Below are positions 51,963 to 61,016 of a stretch of DNA of 64,000 nt, in pieces. This DNA is from Acidobacteriaceae bacterium. GTDB taxonomy: Bacteria; Acidobacteriota; Terriglobia; Terriglobales; Acidobacteriaceae. The stretch covers positions 1 through 64,000 of the forward strand of contig DAIDLI010000140.1 in the NCBI GenBank assembly GCA_027449545.1. The letters run 5' to 3'. The position numbers and the translations under genes were made by a program. The notes beneath the pieces were generated by a model. It was not told the DNA's origin. It worked only from the letters and a program-made list of their open reading frames with translations, and searched no databases. Within the stretch, counting starts at the first letter, position 1, and each line of letters opens with the position of its first letter.

Positions 51963-52346
51963 ATGAAGCAGATTCGGGCGCTGATCATGGACGACTCGTC
52001 TGTGATGCGCAAAATCGTCGAGCGCACACTGCGGCAGGCGGGAGTCGAACTGGAATGTGTCCTGGAGGCGGCCAACGGGCATGAAGGGCTTGATCTGCTC
52101 GAAAGGCATCCTGTCGACCTGATCCTCTCCGATGTGAACATGCCCTCGATGGATGGGCTTGAGTTCCTGCGCCAGTTGCGCGGCCGCAACCTGGCCCCGC
52201 AAACTCCGGTGGTCATGATCACCACGGAAGGCAGCGAAGAACAGGTCAGGCAGGCTGTCCAGGCGGGAGCCCAGGGCTATATTCGCAAGCCCTTCACCGT
52301 CGAGCAGATCAAGCAACGCATCGTCCCGCTGGTCAGCACAGGATAG
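51963..52346 (+). CDS. cheY: CheY-like response regulator
   Basis: This single-domain receiver of 127 residues starts at ATG 51963. The acidic pair is in ALIMDDSSVMRK, the phosphorylated aspartate in LILSDVNMPSMDGLE, the threonine in VVMITTEGSEEQ and the lysine in YIRKPFTVEQ. As CheY it would carry the CheA signal to the flagellar switch. The divergent position to the che operon supports this role. Confidence 0.92.
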   Translation: MKQIRALIMDDSSVMRKIVERTLRQAGVELECVLEAANGHEGLDLLERHPVDLILSDVNMPSMDGLEFLRQLRGRNLAPQTPVVMITTEGSEEQVRQAVQAGAQGYIRKPFTVEQIKQRIVPLVSTG

Positions 52347-52350
52347 CTAC

Positions 52351-52398
52351 CGGGCGCGCAGGATGGCTGCGGGCGCGCAGGATGGCTGCGGGCGCGCG
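52351..52398 (+). repeat. 19-bp tandem repeat
   Basis: The unit CGGGCGCGCAGGATGGCTG is present at 52351-52369 and 52370-52388, followed by a partial copy to about 52397, in the 150-base gap between cheY and the CheX-like gene. Function unknown. Confidence 0.6.
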
Positions 52399-52497
52399 CG
52401 GGTGCTGCCCCAAGCTCCAGTCCTGTGAAATCGTGTCCGGCGCGCCTGCATTCGCCCGGCGCGGAATGGGGGCACATGCAAAAGGAGAGCACCGTCC

Positions 52498-52983
52498 ATG
52501 TCCGCTTCTCTACGGGATTCCATCCCCCAGATCGCCAACCCTGGCAATCTGGATGCGAGCGTGCAGGAAGCGTTCGCTCTCATGCTGGGATGTGAATGCC
52601 GCCGCATCGCCGCTTCCAGGTTCAACGCAGAGGATTCTCTGATTGCTGTGGTCGGCTTCGGAGGCATCCTGAGCGGGGCCTGCGTGATCCGCTCGAGCGT
52701 GCCGTCTGCGATCAGGATGACCGCGCTCATAACCGGAATGGAGATCGCAGCCCTGGATGCAACCGTTCAGGATGCGCTGGGCGAGATCTGCAATGTGATC
52801 GCCGGATCCTGGAAGAGCAGAATACCGGAGTTGGCCGCCCATTGCGCGCTATCTGTCCCTGCCGTGATTTCCGGCAACGAGTACTGGATCCGCGTGCATC
52901 CGCCGGAGTCCAAGCTGCACCACATGTACCAGTTCGATGAATCCACCTTTGAAGTGATGATCGTGTGCGAGGGGCTGCGCTGA
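52498..52983 (+). CDS. cheX: CheX-like CheY phosphatase
   Basis: The 161-residue protein has the CheC/CheX/FliY fold. The active-site helix reads DALGEICNVIAGSWKSRI, containing the family E-x2-N pair. Upstream LIAVVGFGGILSGACVIRSS and downstream ISGNEYWIRVHPP strands fit CheX. It would dephosphorylate CheY-P. A good ribosome site (AAAGGAG) precedes it and it follows cheY. Confidence 0.85.
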   Translation: MSASLRDSIPQIANPGNLDASVQEAFALMLGCECRRIAASRFNAEDSLIAVVGFGGILSGACVIRSSVPSAIRMTALITGMEIAALDATVQDALGEICNVIAGSWKSRIPELAAHCALSVPAVISGNEYWIRVHPPESKLHHMYQFDESTFEVMIVCEGLR

Positions 52984-53073
52984 ACCACAGTGCACGCGCT
53001 GCGCTCGGTCGGCAGGCTGCCACGGGACACCTGCTCAGACCAAGAAGAAACCGCCTGCCGGGCCGCCACTGGC

Positions 53074-53103
53074 GAGTGGCGCATCCTTTTTCTCCTCTAC
53101 CCC
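53074..53103 (+). terminator. Rho-independent terminator after cheX
   Basis: CGCCACT (53074-53080) pairs with AGTGGCG (53085-53091) around the tetraloop GGCG, followed by CATCCTTTTTC. This is a classical terminator about 90 bases after the CheX-like gene. Confidence 0.75.
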
Positions 53104-53220
53104 ACCCATCGAGGGTGCCCTATCCTTCGCTGCTTGCTAGCGAAGGGAAGGAGGACACGAATCTTGACCGCCGATTTCGCGGTGACAAAGGTCTTCGGGT
53201 ACCACTCGCCCGCACCTGCC

Positions 53221-54495
53221 TCACTCGTACCGCAGCGCCTCGGCGGGGAGGATGCGCGATGCCGAGGTCGACGGATACAGCGTTGCCAGCAGCGAGATGC
53301 CGATCGACACCGCTGACACAATGACCCCATCCAGCACGCGCGGCGCGAAGGGCAGTGTGTCGATCGAGTAGACCTCGGCGGAGAGATGGATGAAGTGGTA
53401 GTGGCCGCCCGCCCAGGACGCTGCATAGCCCAGCACCAGTCCCAGCGCCGTGCCGATCGCGCTGATCAGCAGCCCCTGCATCATGAAGATGCGTCGCACC
53501 TGTTCCGGACGCACGCCGAAGCTCATCATCACTGCGATATCGCGCGTTTTTTCCATCACCATCATGGTGAGTGCGATGAGAATGTTCAGCGCCGCCACGA
53601 TCACGATCAATGCAATGATGATGAAGGTGACCACCTGTTCCAGCTTCATCGCGCGGAACAGCTCGCGGTTCTGCTCCATCCAGTTGGTGGTCATGAAGCC
53701 AGGCCCCGCCGCCTTCTCAATCTCCTGTCCAATCTCGGGCGCGCGATAAAGATTGTCAATCTTGAAGCTGATCACCGAGAGCAGGTCGGGCTCGCTGAAG
53801 AGCCGCTGCGCGTCGCTCAGGCGCATGAAGCCCATGGCGGCGTCGTACTGGTAAAAGCCGGAGTGGTAGATCCCCGCCACTCGGAACCGCTCATACTTGG
53901 GCGCCAGACCCAGCGGCGTCAACTCACCCTGCGGGCTGGTCACCAGCACGCTGTCGCCCACCTCGGCGCCGATCTGCTGCGCCAGGTCGCTGCCCAGCAC
54001 CAGCGGCGGCTCGGGCGCAATCGTCACAGCTCCGCTCGGGCCCGGCTCTCCGGCCTGATTGGCCGTGCCCGGATTCAGCTCCTTCGTCGAACCGGCGGTG
54101 ATGGTGTCCAGAACGTTGCTGACCTTGCGTTCATCCGCGGGAACAATGCCCTTCACCAGTGCGAAGCCGGCGCGCGGTCCGCGCGACACCAGCACCTGGC
54201 CGTAAATCCCCGGCGCCGCGGCCACCACGTGGGGCAACTCGCTCAAGTGCGCCAGCAGCGGACGCCAGTCCTTGATGCCGTCCGACTCGGTGCGCATCAG
54301 GTCCACCGCCGAGGTGGCCCCCAGCAGCTTGTCCTGCAAGTCGCGGCGCATGCCGGTGGTGATCGCCAGCGCAATGATCAGGGCGGCCACGCCCGCCGCC
54401 ACCCCGGCCACCGAGATCGCCGTTACCACGCCGACTACTGCCTGCCGCCGCTTGGCCTTCAGGTAGCGCGCCGCCACATAGAGCTCAAACCGCAT
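53221..54495 (-). CDS. LolC/LolE-family ABC transporter permease
   Basis: This is a 424-residue inner-membrane permease of the MacB/FtsX-like type that extracts lipoproteins for sorting (LolC/E). Helix 1 is at about 20-48 (VVGVVTAISVAGVAAGVAALI), followed by a large periplasmic domain, then three C-terminal helices (FIIIALIVIVAALNILIALT, LISAIGTALGLVLGYAAS, VIVSAVSIGISLLATLYP). DIAVMMSFGVRPEQVRRIFM is the coupling loop. The start ATG 54495 lies two bases after the propeller gene's stop. lolD, the ATPase, is not in the window. Confidence 0.9.
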   Translation of the reverse strand: MRFELYVAARYLKAKRRQAVVGVVTAISVAGVAAGVAALIIALAITTGMRRDLQDKLLGATSAVDLMRTESDGIKDWRPLLAHLSELPHVVAAAPGIYGQVLVSRGPRAGFALVKGIVPADERKVSNVLDTITAGSTKELNPGTANQAGEPGPSGAVTIAPEPPLVLGSDLAQQIGAEVGDSVLVTSPQGELTPLGLAPKYERFRVAGIYHSGFYQYDAAMGFMRLSDAQRLFSEPDLLSVISFKIDNLYRAPEIGQEIEKAAGPGFMTTNWMEQNRELFRAMKLEQVVTFIIIALIVIVAALNILIALTMMVMEKTRDIAVMMSFGVRPEQVRRIFMMQGLLISAIGTALGLVLGYAASWAGGHYHFIHLSAEVYSIDTLPFAPRVLDGVIVSAVSIGISLLATLYPSTSASRILPAEALRYE

Positions 54496-54497
54496 CG

Positions 54498-56774
54498 CTA
54501 TTCCTGTGCCCGCACCACGGTCTTGGCTACCGCCACATTCTCATAGCGGTCGTAGACACGCACCGTGATCAGGTGTTCCGCGGGCTTGGCGCCCTTGCCA
54601 TCCACCGTGACCTTGAAGTCGTAGCGCTCCTGTTGCGAGTCCGAGATCTTGCCCACCGGATCCACATAGGTCCACGGCCCGGCGTCTACCGAGTATTCAG
54701 CATGCGCAATCGGCGAGGTCGCATCCTGCGCATCGAGCGTCACCTCAATCGAACGCGGACAGGGGGCATTCGTGCAGCGCGTCGCTTCTGCCGCCGTCTT
54801 CAAGTTGCTGATCACCGGCGGAGTGGTGTCCACCACAAACCGGTCGCTGACCTTGTCGCCGGTCAGCACATCGGCCGGCGGCTCCGACGGCGCATCCGAG
54901 GCCACTACCTTCAATTGATATCCGCCATCGGGAATCCGCGTTGCGTCGAAGCTGTACGCCGTGTCGCTGATCTTGTCCTTGAGCAGCCGCCACACCGTCT
55001 CGCCGTCGCCGCGAAGGTAGAGCGCGTAGATCAGGTTGTCGCCGTCGTCGTCGTGCGCGCTCCAGTGCGCGGTGACCGCCGTCCTGTCCTTGACGGCCGA
55101 AACGGAACTCGACGCGCTGCTGTCGAAGCTGACGGTGCTCTGTCCGCCCGACGGAAACGAGATCGTGATGGATTGCGGCGAGGAGACGGTGCTCTGCTGA
55201 TTCAGCTTCGCACCGGGAACAACCACCAGGTTATCGACTACCGGGGCCGTGCTGGCTGGCAGGTAGTTGACGCCCACGCTGCCCAGGTTGCCGCCGGGTT
55301 GCAGTTCCACCTTCCATTGCAGGAAGCGCCCCGCCGGCGATGCCACCACGCCATCCTTCAGCGCCTGCCAGTCGTTCCAGCCGCGTGCCGGCTGGTCGAT
55401 GTTGCCGGTGCGGGTGTAGAGCGCGTAGCCGCTTGAGCCCGGCTCCACCTCCACCCGCCCGAAGCTAGCAAAGTTGCCGGTATCCAGAACATCGCTGGCG
55501 TATTCGTGAGTCGTAGCCGATGTCCCCAACCGCACCAGCTTGCCCGTGTTGCCCGTGCCGATCAGCACGTTCGCGCCGTCCGCGGCCAGGCTCAGGCCCT
55601 GCTGGGCATCCAGGTGACCTACATCTGCATACTCTCCGTCGTCCTGAATCAGGAACAGCCGGCCGCGATTGCCGCTCAGCGCCAGCAGCCCGTCTTTGCG
55701 CTCCGCCAGCGCGTACACAATCTCGTCCTTGCCCGCCCACACCTTGCGCGGAGCTCGCCCCTCGGCCAGCGCGTAGATCTCGCTGCCTCCGGGAATTGAT
55801 GTGCTTTGGTTGGCCGCGCCCAGCGAGCCCGGCTGTACCACAGTGATCGTCACCGTGCCCACACCCTGCACCGGCAACGGCGGCAGCGGGTTCTGCCCTT
55901 TGTCGCCCACGCAGGCCGCGTAGATGGTTCCATCGGGGGCAACCGCCAGCGACGTCACTTCGCGTCGCGGCGAATCGAACAGCACATAGCCCTTGCCCTC
56001 CGGGTTAATCCTGTAGACGAGCCCAGTCCCGTCCGAGCCGGCAATCAGGTTGCCCTTGCCATCCCACGCCAGCGAGCGGATGTGCGCCTCATCGGTCTTG
56101 AAAAACGTCTCCGCCGTCGAGCCCGGCTTGCTCGGATCGATACGGTACACCGCGCCAGGCCCTCCGGCAGCGATATACATCCGTCCCGCACGGTCGAACG
56201 TCAGGTCCCAGATGTAGTGCGCCCGCGACGAGGCTTTCCCCTCATCCTGACTGGTGCTGGTTGCAGCCAGCTTCCCGGCGTCAAACACGACGGTCGCGTT
56301 CTCATCCGTCTGCGTCTGCGTTGCATTGGGATTGAGCTTGTAGATCTTGCCGCTGGGCAGCGTCGCCGCATAGAGCGCGCCATCCGGACCGAAGCGCACC
56401 ACCTGCACCGTCAGGTCCTTGGTCTTGAACAGCGGGAACGGCTTGTTGTCCTTGCCCACGCGCAGCACCGAAGCCGGCGACCCGGTCCCCAGAAAGGCGG
56501 TGCCACTCTTATCCACCGCCACCGACCACACGAAGGTCGAGGGCGTCGTCAGCAGCGGCGTCAGCCCCGGCCCCTGGCGCAGATGCCCGTCGCTGGTCAG
56601 CTCCACGCCCTGCGGCGTGCCCTTCTCAAATTCGGAGAGCTGCGACTGCGTCCACAGATGCGTGCCCTGGGCATGCAGGGTCGGCTGGTTCAAAGCAAGG
56701 AAGGCAAAGCTCAGCAGCAGGGGAGTCAGGAGAGCGGCGGCGGGGCGAAAAAGCTGGCGCGAAGAAGCACTCAT
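54498..56774 (-). CDS. Secreted beta-propeller (SMP-30/NHL-like) protein
   Basis: From ATG 56774 the product has 758 residues; the frame extending to 56939 lacks a start signal. The N-terminus is an export signal (AALLTPLLLSFAFLALNQP) ending near LHAQ. Repeated blades follow: FVWSVAVDKSGTAFLGTG, VVRFGPDGALYAATLPSGKI, HIRSLAWDGKGNLIAGSDG, VTSLAVAPDGTIYAAC. Two C-terminal beta-sandwich segments follow (VTAHWSAHDDDGDNLIYALY and TPPVISNLK). It looks like a periplasmic or cell-surface binding protein; no catalytic motif is visible. It is coupled to the LolC/E gene. Confidence 0.78.
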   Translation of the reverse strand: MSASSRQLFRPAAALLTPLLLSFAFLALNQPTLHAQGTHLWTQSQLSEFEKGTPQGVELTSDGHLRQGPGLTPLLTTPSTFVWSVAVDKSGTAFLGTGSPASVLRVGKDNKPFPLFKTKDLTVQVVRFGPDGALYAATLPSGKIYKLNPNATQTQTDENATVVFDAGKLAATSTSQDEGKASSRAHYIWDLTFDRAGRMYIAAGGPGAVYRIDPSKPGSTAETFFKTDEAHIRSLAWDGKGNLIAGSDGTGLVYRINPEGKGYVLFDSPRREVTSLAVAPDGTIYAACVGDKGQNPLPPLPVQGVGTVTITVVQPGSLGAANQSTSIPGGSEIYALAEGRAPRKVWAGKDEIVYALAERKDGLLALSGNRGRLFLIQDDGEYADVGHLDAQQGLSLAADGANVLIGTGNTGKLVRLGTSATTHEYASDVLDTGNFASFGRVEVEPGSSGYALYTRTGNIDQPARGWNDWQALKDGVVASPAGRFLQWKVELQPGGNLGSVGVNYLPASTAPVVDNLVVVPGAKLNQQSTVSSPQSITISFPSGGQSTVSFDSSASSSVSAVKDRTAVTAHWSAHDDDGDNLIYALYLRGDGETVWRLLKDKISDTAYSFDATRIPDGGYQLKVVASDAPSEPPADVLTGDKVSDRFVVDTTPPVISNLKTAAEATRCTNAPCPRSIEVTLDAQDATSPIAHAEYSVDAGPWTYVDPVGKISDSQQERYDFKVTVDGKGAKPAEHLITVRVYDRYENVAVAKTVVRAQE

Positions 56775-57204
56775 GCTGCCGTTGAGTCTACTAGACTTGG
56801 CCGAAGCGCATCCATCACTCCGCCCTGCCCGCCGGTGCAGATCGATCCGCGAAAGAGGCAGACGGATAGCCCAGGTTTCACACCACCCAGCACAAAGGAT
56901 GGGTGCCCCAGGTCTCGATTCTGAGACCTGGGAGAGCACTTGCCCTAACCAGGCTGACGCTTCAGCTCGAAACCTTGCGCAAGTGGCTCACCCAGATCCT
57001 TTGCGCAATCAGCCCCCACGATCGTGCGGGCGCCATTCACAATGTGCCTTTGCTTTTTGAGTGCGAGACACGCCCCCGCCTCGCTCCGCGCGCGAAAAAT
57101 CCCGAGCAGCGGACGGTAGACGCTTGAAAACTGTGCCTTATTTCGAAGCGGATATTTTGAAGCGCCCAGCAGTGAGCCGCCGACCCCTGATCCCTGACCC
57201 GTGC
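56775..57204. other. Intergenic stretch with 10-bp hairpin
   Basis: About 430 bases between the propeller gene start and the murQ stop. CCCAGGTCTC (56907-56916) pairs with GAGACCTGGG (56923-56932) around six bases. A promoter for the propeller gene should lie here. No supported gene. Confidence 0.5.
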
Positions 57205-58179
57205 CTACAGTTCCAGCACGTTGTCTTCGATCGCCAGCCGCACATTGCCGTCCGACTTGGCCAGCCGGCGCACCGCCTCCGGCTTGTCCACGCCCGCCTT
57301 CAGCATCACCAGCGCCACCGGCACGCTGCGCCCGGCGCTCTTGATGGTGTCCACCGCCTTGGCGCGGTCGATGTGGCAGGCGTCCATCAGAATGCGGATG
57401 CCGCGCTCCACCAGCTTGGAGTTCTGCATGTGCAGGTTGACCATCAGGTTGTCGTACACCAGGCCCAGCCGCGTCATCGCGCCCGTGGTGATCATGTTCA
57501 GGATCATCTTCTGGGCGGTACCGGCCTTCATGCGCGTCGAGCCGGAGATCACTTCGGGGCCCACCTCCGCCACGATCGTGATATCGGCCGCTCCGGCGAG
57601 GGGCGTGTTCTGGTTGCAGGTCACCGCCGCCGTCTTGGCGCCGCGGGCGCGGGCATAGGCCACCGCCGCCACGACATAAGGAGTCCGTCCCGAGGCCGAA
57701 ACCCCGATCACCACATCCTTGCGCATCGGCCGCCGGCGGGCGATATCGCGCTGCCCCAGCTCTTCGGAATCTTCATTGACCTCGACCGCCGAGGCCAGCG
57801 CCTTGGGCCCTCCGGCCATGATGTACTGCACCTGGCCAGGCGCGCAGGAGTAGGAAGGCGGACATTCGGAGGAATCCAGCGCGGCAATGCGCCCGCTCGA
57901 GCCGGCGCCCACATAAATCAGACGCCCCCCGTCCCGCAGGCTGCGCGCGACCTGGTCGATAACCTGGGCAATCTCCGGCAAAGCCTTCTTGACCGCACCC
58001 GCAACCTTGGAGTCTTCATGGTTGATGATGCGCGCGATATCGATGGCCGACTTGGTGTCGAGTCCCTGCGAGGCCTCGTTGAGGCTCTCGGTGGTTAACT
58101 GTTGCAACAGGGAAGCCGGATCGCTACCGGTGCCATCTACATGCGCGCCCGCCGTTCCCGGCATCGTGGTGGTTACCAT
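57205..58179 (-). CDS. murQ: N-acetylmuramic acid 6-phosphate etherase
   Basis: MurQ splits MurNAc-6-phosphate to GlcNAc-6-phosphate and D-lactate during peptidoglycan recycling. The 324-residue SIS-domain protein has RLIYVGAGSSGRIAALDSSE, VIGVSASGRTPYV and EVGPEVISGSTRMKAGTAQK. The family's catalytic glutamate region (DSSECPPSY) is conserved. The operon partner anmK is not seen, and the product would feed the amino-sugar pool shared by glmS and nagB. Confidence 0.95.
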   Translation of the reverse strand: MVTTTMPGTAGAHVDGTGSDPASLLQQLTTESLNEASQGLDTKSAIDIARIINHEDSKVAGAVKKALPEIAQVIDQVARSLRDGGRLIYVGAGSSGRIAALDSSECPPSYSCAPGQVQYIMAGGPKALASAVEVNEDSEELGQRDIARRRPMRKDVVIGVSASGRTPYVVAAVAYARARGAKTAAVTCNQNTPLAGAADITIVAEVGPEVISGSTRMKAGTAQKMILNMITTGAMTRLGLVYDNLMVNLHMQNSKLVERGIRILMDACHIDRAKAVDTIKSAGRSVPVALVMLKAGVDKPEAVRRLAKSDGNVRLAIEDNVLEL

Positions 58180-58419
58180 CAGTTTTGCCCCAGTGGGTTC
58201 ATTGTATATGGAATCCTGTTATCGCCCAAGCCTTCCCCACCGGTGCGCCTGGCTCGGGCCCCTGCTGGTTGGACGCGTCCGCGCGGCAATCCGTTTCGGG
58301 ACGAGCCGGCTCCCCCCGTGCCGCTTTGACACGCCCCCGCATTCTTTTCTCATTCCAATCTTGAGTCTTAGCCTGCCCCGCGGGAAGGTGGAGGTACGCG
58401 ATTCGATAAGGCTCTCCTC
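58180..58419. other. Intergenic stretch upstream of two response regulators
   Basis: About 240 bases. It must hold the divergent murQ and response regulator promoters. I find no clear sigma-54 (-24/-12) element or RNA. Confidence 0.4.
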
Positions 58420-58524
58420 ATGAACTGGCTCGCTTTCGGCCACTCGCTTTTGACCGGCGAGGCGCCGGTGGAAGCGGCTGAGGAGCTGGGCAACAGCGAG
58501 TCGCGCGGGAGAACGAAACCATGA
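58420..58524 (+). CDS. Possible 34-residue leader ORF
   Basis: ATG 58420 opens a 34-codon frame (MNWLAFGHSLLTGEAPVEAA and 14 more residues) whose TGA overlaps ATG 58521 of the response regulator (ATGA). Such coupling suggests a translated leader or small protein, but its sequence is not recognised and upstream ribosome-site similarity (AAGG, 11 bases away) is weak. Confidence 0.3.
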   Translation: MNWLAFGHSLLTGEAPVEAAEELGNSESRGRTKP

Positions 58525-59285
58525 GGCTGCTCATTGCCGAGGACGACAAGGCGCTGGGAATGTTCTTGAGCCGCGGGCTGGAAGCCGACGGGCACCGCGT
58601 ACGCCTGGTTCTGGATGGCGGCGCCGCCAGCGCGGCCTTTCGCGAGGACCTCCCCGACCTGACCATCCTCGATCTCAATCTGCCGATCAAGGATGGCGAA
58701 CAGGTGCTCGAGGAGGTGCGCGCCCTCGATCCCGATCTGCCCGTGCTGGTGCTCACCGGCCGCCAGGAGGTGGAGACCCGGGTGCGATGCCTCGATCGCG
58801 GCGCCGACGACCTCATGCTCAAGCCCTTCAGCCTCCACGAACTTCGGGCCCGCTGCCGGGCCCTGTTGCGGCGCAAACGCGAAGCCCGCCTGCAACTCCG
58901 CGCCGGCGATCTGGAACTCGACCGCTTGGAGCACACCGCCCGCCGCGCCGGCCAGTCCGTCGAGCTGACCAACAAGGAGTTCGCGCTGCTGGAGCACCTG
59001 ATGCTCAACCGCGGCCAGTGCATCTCGCGGGTCGAGTTGCTGGACGCCGTCTGGAACCTGGAGCCCGCCCAGACCACCAACATTGTGGATGTCTACGTAA
59101 ATTACCTGCGCCGCAAGCTCAACGACGCGCCCCCGGGCCGGCTGGTGCGCACCGTCCGCGGACAGGGCTACATGATTCCCTCCGAGGCTGAGCTGGCTCT
59201 CGCCCATCTGCTTCCGGGCCGGGAACTGCCCCTGCCGGCGGACCAGGCGGATCGCCCGCGCGCGCATCCCGCCCTCCGTCCTTGA
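58521..59285 (+). CDS. OmpR-type response regulator
   Basis: The 254-residue protein has a receiver domain (LLIAEDDKALGMFL, phosphorylated aspartate in LTILDLNLPIKDG, VLVLTGRQE, LMLKPFSLHE) and an OmpR/PhoB winged helix (VELTNKEFALLEHLMLNRGQ, NIVDVYVNYLRRKLND, VRTVRGQGYMI). A charged tail of about 30 residues extends past the usual end. No partner histidine kinase gene is adjacent. It precedes the sigma-54 activator by 40 bases and the flagellar operon, so it may regulate motility. Confidence 0.9.
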   Translation: MRLLIAEDDKALGMFLSRGLEADGHRVRLVLDGGAASAAFREDLPDLTILDLNLPIKDGEQVLEEVRALDPDLPVLVLTGRQEVETRVRCLDRGADDLMLKPFSLHELRARCRALLRRKREARLQLRAGDLELDRLEHTARRAGQSVELTNKEFALLEHLMLNRGQCISRVELLDAVWNLEPAQTTNIVDVYVNYLRRKLNDAPPGRLVRTVRGQGYMIPSEAELALAHLLPGRELPLPADQADRPRAHPALRP

Positions 59286-59324
59286 TCTCTCTTCATTGTC
59301 CTCACCTTTCAGGAGACCGTCGCC

Positions 59325-60581
59325 ATGCAGCAGACCCTGCCCGTTACCATGCTTCCCGTTCCGCCCCGTCTCCGGCCGCGCACCGCGTTGGTCGCCAGCG
59401 CCGACGGCAGCTTCCGCCAGCGCCTCGCTCAAGTCCTGATCGGCCTGCGCTGGCAGGTGCGCGAGGCCGAAGGCGGCGCCCAGGCCTGGGCCGAGGCTGA
59501 GACCTCCCACCCCGAGGCCATGATCGTCGATTCCTGGCTTCCCGATCTCGACCTGGAGGAGTTTTTGAAGGACTTCCGCGCCAGTTTTCCCGAGGTGGAC
59601 CTGGTGGCCGCGGGCGGATCGTCTGCGCAGGACCATCCGCGCGGGCCCTACCGGCAGGAGTTGCTCTACGCCTTGCAGCACTGCCAGGACAACGATACGG
59701 CGGTATGGAAGGCTGCGCCCGTCACCCAGGAGCCGGCGCCCGTGAAAATCTGTGCTGTACTCCTTCCCACCAGGCCTGCCGCCGAAGTTCGCACCGAGAA
59801 GGACACCGCGGCCAGCGGCGAAAGGCTGCCCGAGCTGATCGGCAACGCTGCCTGCATGCTGGATGTGAGCCGCCGCGTCAGGCTGGTGGCGCCGCGCATG
59901 ACTCCGGTGCTGATCGAAGGGCCCACCGGCTCCGGCAAGGAACTGGTGGCCGAGGCCCTGCACCGGCTTTCCACGCGCAGCCGCAAGCCGTTCGTGGCGC
60001 TCAACTGCGCGGCCATCCCCGAAGCGCTGCTCGAGGCCGAGCTCTTCGGCCACACCCGCGGCGCTTTTACCGGCGCGGTGCAGGGCAGGGTGGGACGCAT
60101 CGAAGCGGCCGACGGCGGAACTCTGTTTCTCGATGAGATCGGCGAAATGCCGCCGGGACTTCAGGCCAAGCTGCTGCGCTTCGTGGAGTGCGGCGAGTTG
60201 CAGCGGGTGGGCGACAACGAGACGGTGCGGGTGGACGTGCGCATTCTTGCGGCCACCCACCGGCCGCTGGCGCAGCTGGCCGTGACCGGCGCCTTCCGCT
60301 CCGATCTTTACTACCGGCTGGCCGTCTTTCTCATCCGCACCCCGGCCCTGGCCGCCCACCTTGAAGATCTGCCGCTGCTGGTCGAGCACTTTCTGGCCCG
60401 TCTGGGGCGCGAGATGCCGGTCAAGCGCCTCGACGACGGTGCCCTCGCCAAGTTGAAGGCCCACGACTGGCCCGGCAACGTGCGGGAACTGGAGCACGTG
60501 CTCGAGCGGGCGGTGATTCTGGCCGGCGATGCTCCCCTGGTCACGGCCGCCGAGATCGACTTCGGAACCCTGGTGAATTGA
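59325..60581 (+). CDS. Sigma-54 activator with degenerate receiver, lacking DNA-binding domain
   Basis: This 418-residue AAA+ protein resembles FlrC/FleQ flagellar regulators. The N-terminal receiver-like domain (about 18-105) lacks the acidic pair (ASADGSF) but keeps IVDSWLPD. The AAA+ domain has Walker A GPTGSGKE, the sigma-54 contact loop GAFTGA, Walker [13 protein letters not shown] and an R-finger region ([11 protein letters not shown]). The protein ends just after the AAA+ lid ([10 protein letters not shown]) with no Fis-type helix-turn-helix, as in Helicobacter FlgR, which activates from solution. A ribosome site GGAG precedes ATG 59325. It directly precedes flgB, so it likely controls flagellar genes. 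Confidence 0.88.
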   Translation: MQQTLPVTMLPVPPRLRPRTALVASADGSFRQRLAQVLIGLRWQVREAEGGAQAWAEAETSHPEAMIVDSWLPDLDLEEFLKDFRASFPEVDLVAAGGSSAQDHPRGPYRQELLYALQHCQDNDTAVWKAAPVTQEPAPVKICAVLLPTRPAAEVRTEKDTAASGERLPELIGNAACMLDVSRRVRLVAPRMTPVLIEGPTGSGKELVAEALHRLSTRSRKPFVALNCAAIPEALLEAELFGHTRGAFTGAVQGRVGRIEAADGGTLFLDEIGEMPPGLQAKLLRFVECGELQRVGDNETVRVDVRILAATHRPLAQLAVTGAFRSDLYYRLAVFLIRTPALAAHLEDLPLLVEHFLARLGREMPVKRLDDGALAKLKAHDWPGNVRELEHVLERAVILAGDAPLVTAAEIDFGTLVN

Positions 60582-60604
60582 GAGCAGAGAAAGGAGCCGG
60601 AAGC

Positions 60605-60964
60605 ATGGAGATTGCAACGCGCATGAGCGAGGAACTCGGCCGCTATCTCGATCTGGCATCGGATCAGGCCAAGCTCACCGCCGCCAACATGGCCAACATC
60701 GATACCCCCGGTTACCGCGCCGTGGGCATGGACTTCGAAGCGGAGATGCGTGGCGCGCTGGCGGAGGTGGCGGCGGGCCGCTCCGCGCACCCGGTGCGGG
60801 TGTCGGAGGTGGACGGCCTGGTGGCCCGGCCCGATGGCAACGATGTCTCGATGGATCGCGAGAGCCTGAACCTAGCCGAGGCCCAGTTGCGCTTCAAGAC
60901 CGGCGTGGCCTTGCTGCGCCAGGAGTATCAACGGGTGATGGATGCGATCCACGCGGATAAGTGA
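60605..60964 (+). CDS. flgB: Flagellar basal-body rod protein FlgB
   Basis: FlgB forms part of the proximal flagellar rod. ATG 60605 with GGAG upstream gives 119 residues. The N-terminal rod motif reads LTAANMANIDTPGYRAVGMDF, and the C-terminal helix AEAQLRFKTGVALLRQEYQRVMDAI completes the family pattern. It begins the flagellar operon 23 bases after the sigma-54 activator gene. Confidence 0.93.
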   Translation: MEIATRMSEELGRYLDLASDQAKLTAANMANIDTPGYRAVGMDFEAEMRGALAEVAAGRSAHPVRVSEVDGLVARPDGNDVSMDRESLNLAEAQLRFKTGVALLRQEYQRVMDAIHADK

Positions 60965-61016
60965 GACCCACGGCTCACGATTCACGAACCACGCATCACG
61001 AAGCACGAGGTGAACC

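Noticed and set aside
53084-56932. Similarity between the GGGTGCCC-containing stretches near 53,110 and 56,900 as a dispersed repeat
   Set aside because: The match is short and imperfect; two copies are not enough to call a repeat family.
58368-60659. 763-codon leftward open frame antisense to the two response regulators
   Set aside because: The sense strand encodes two clear regulators with motifs. The antisense frame is open because of high GC and has no homology or ribosome site.
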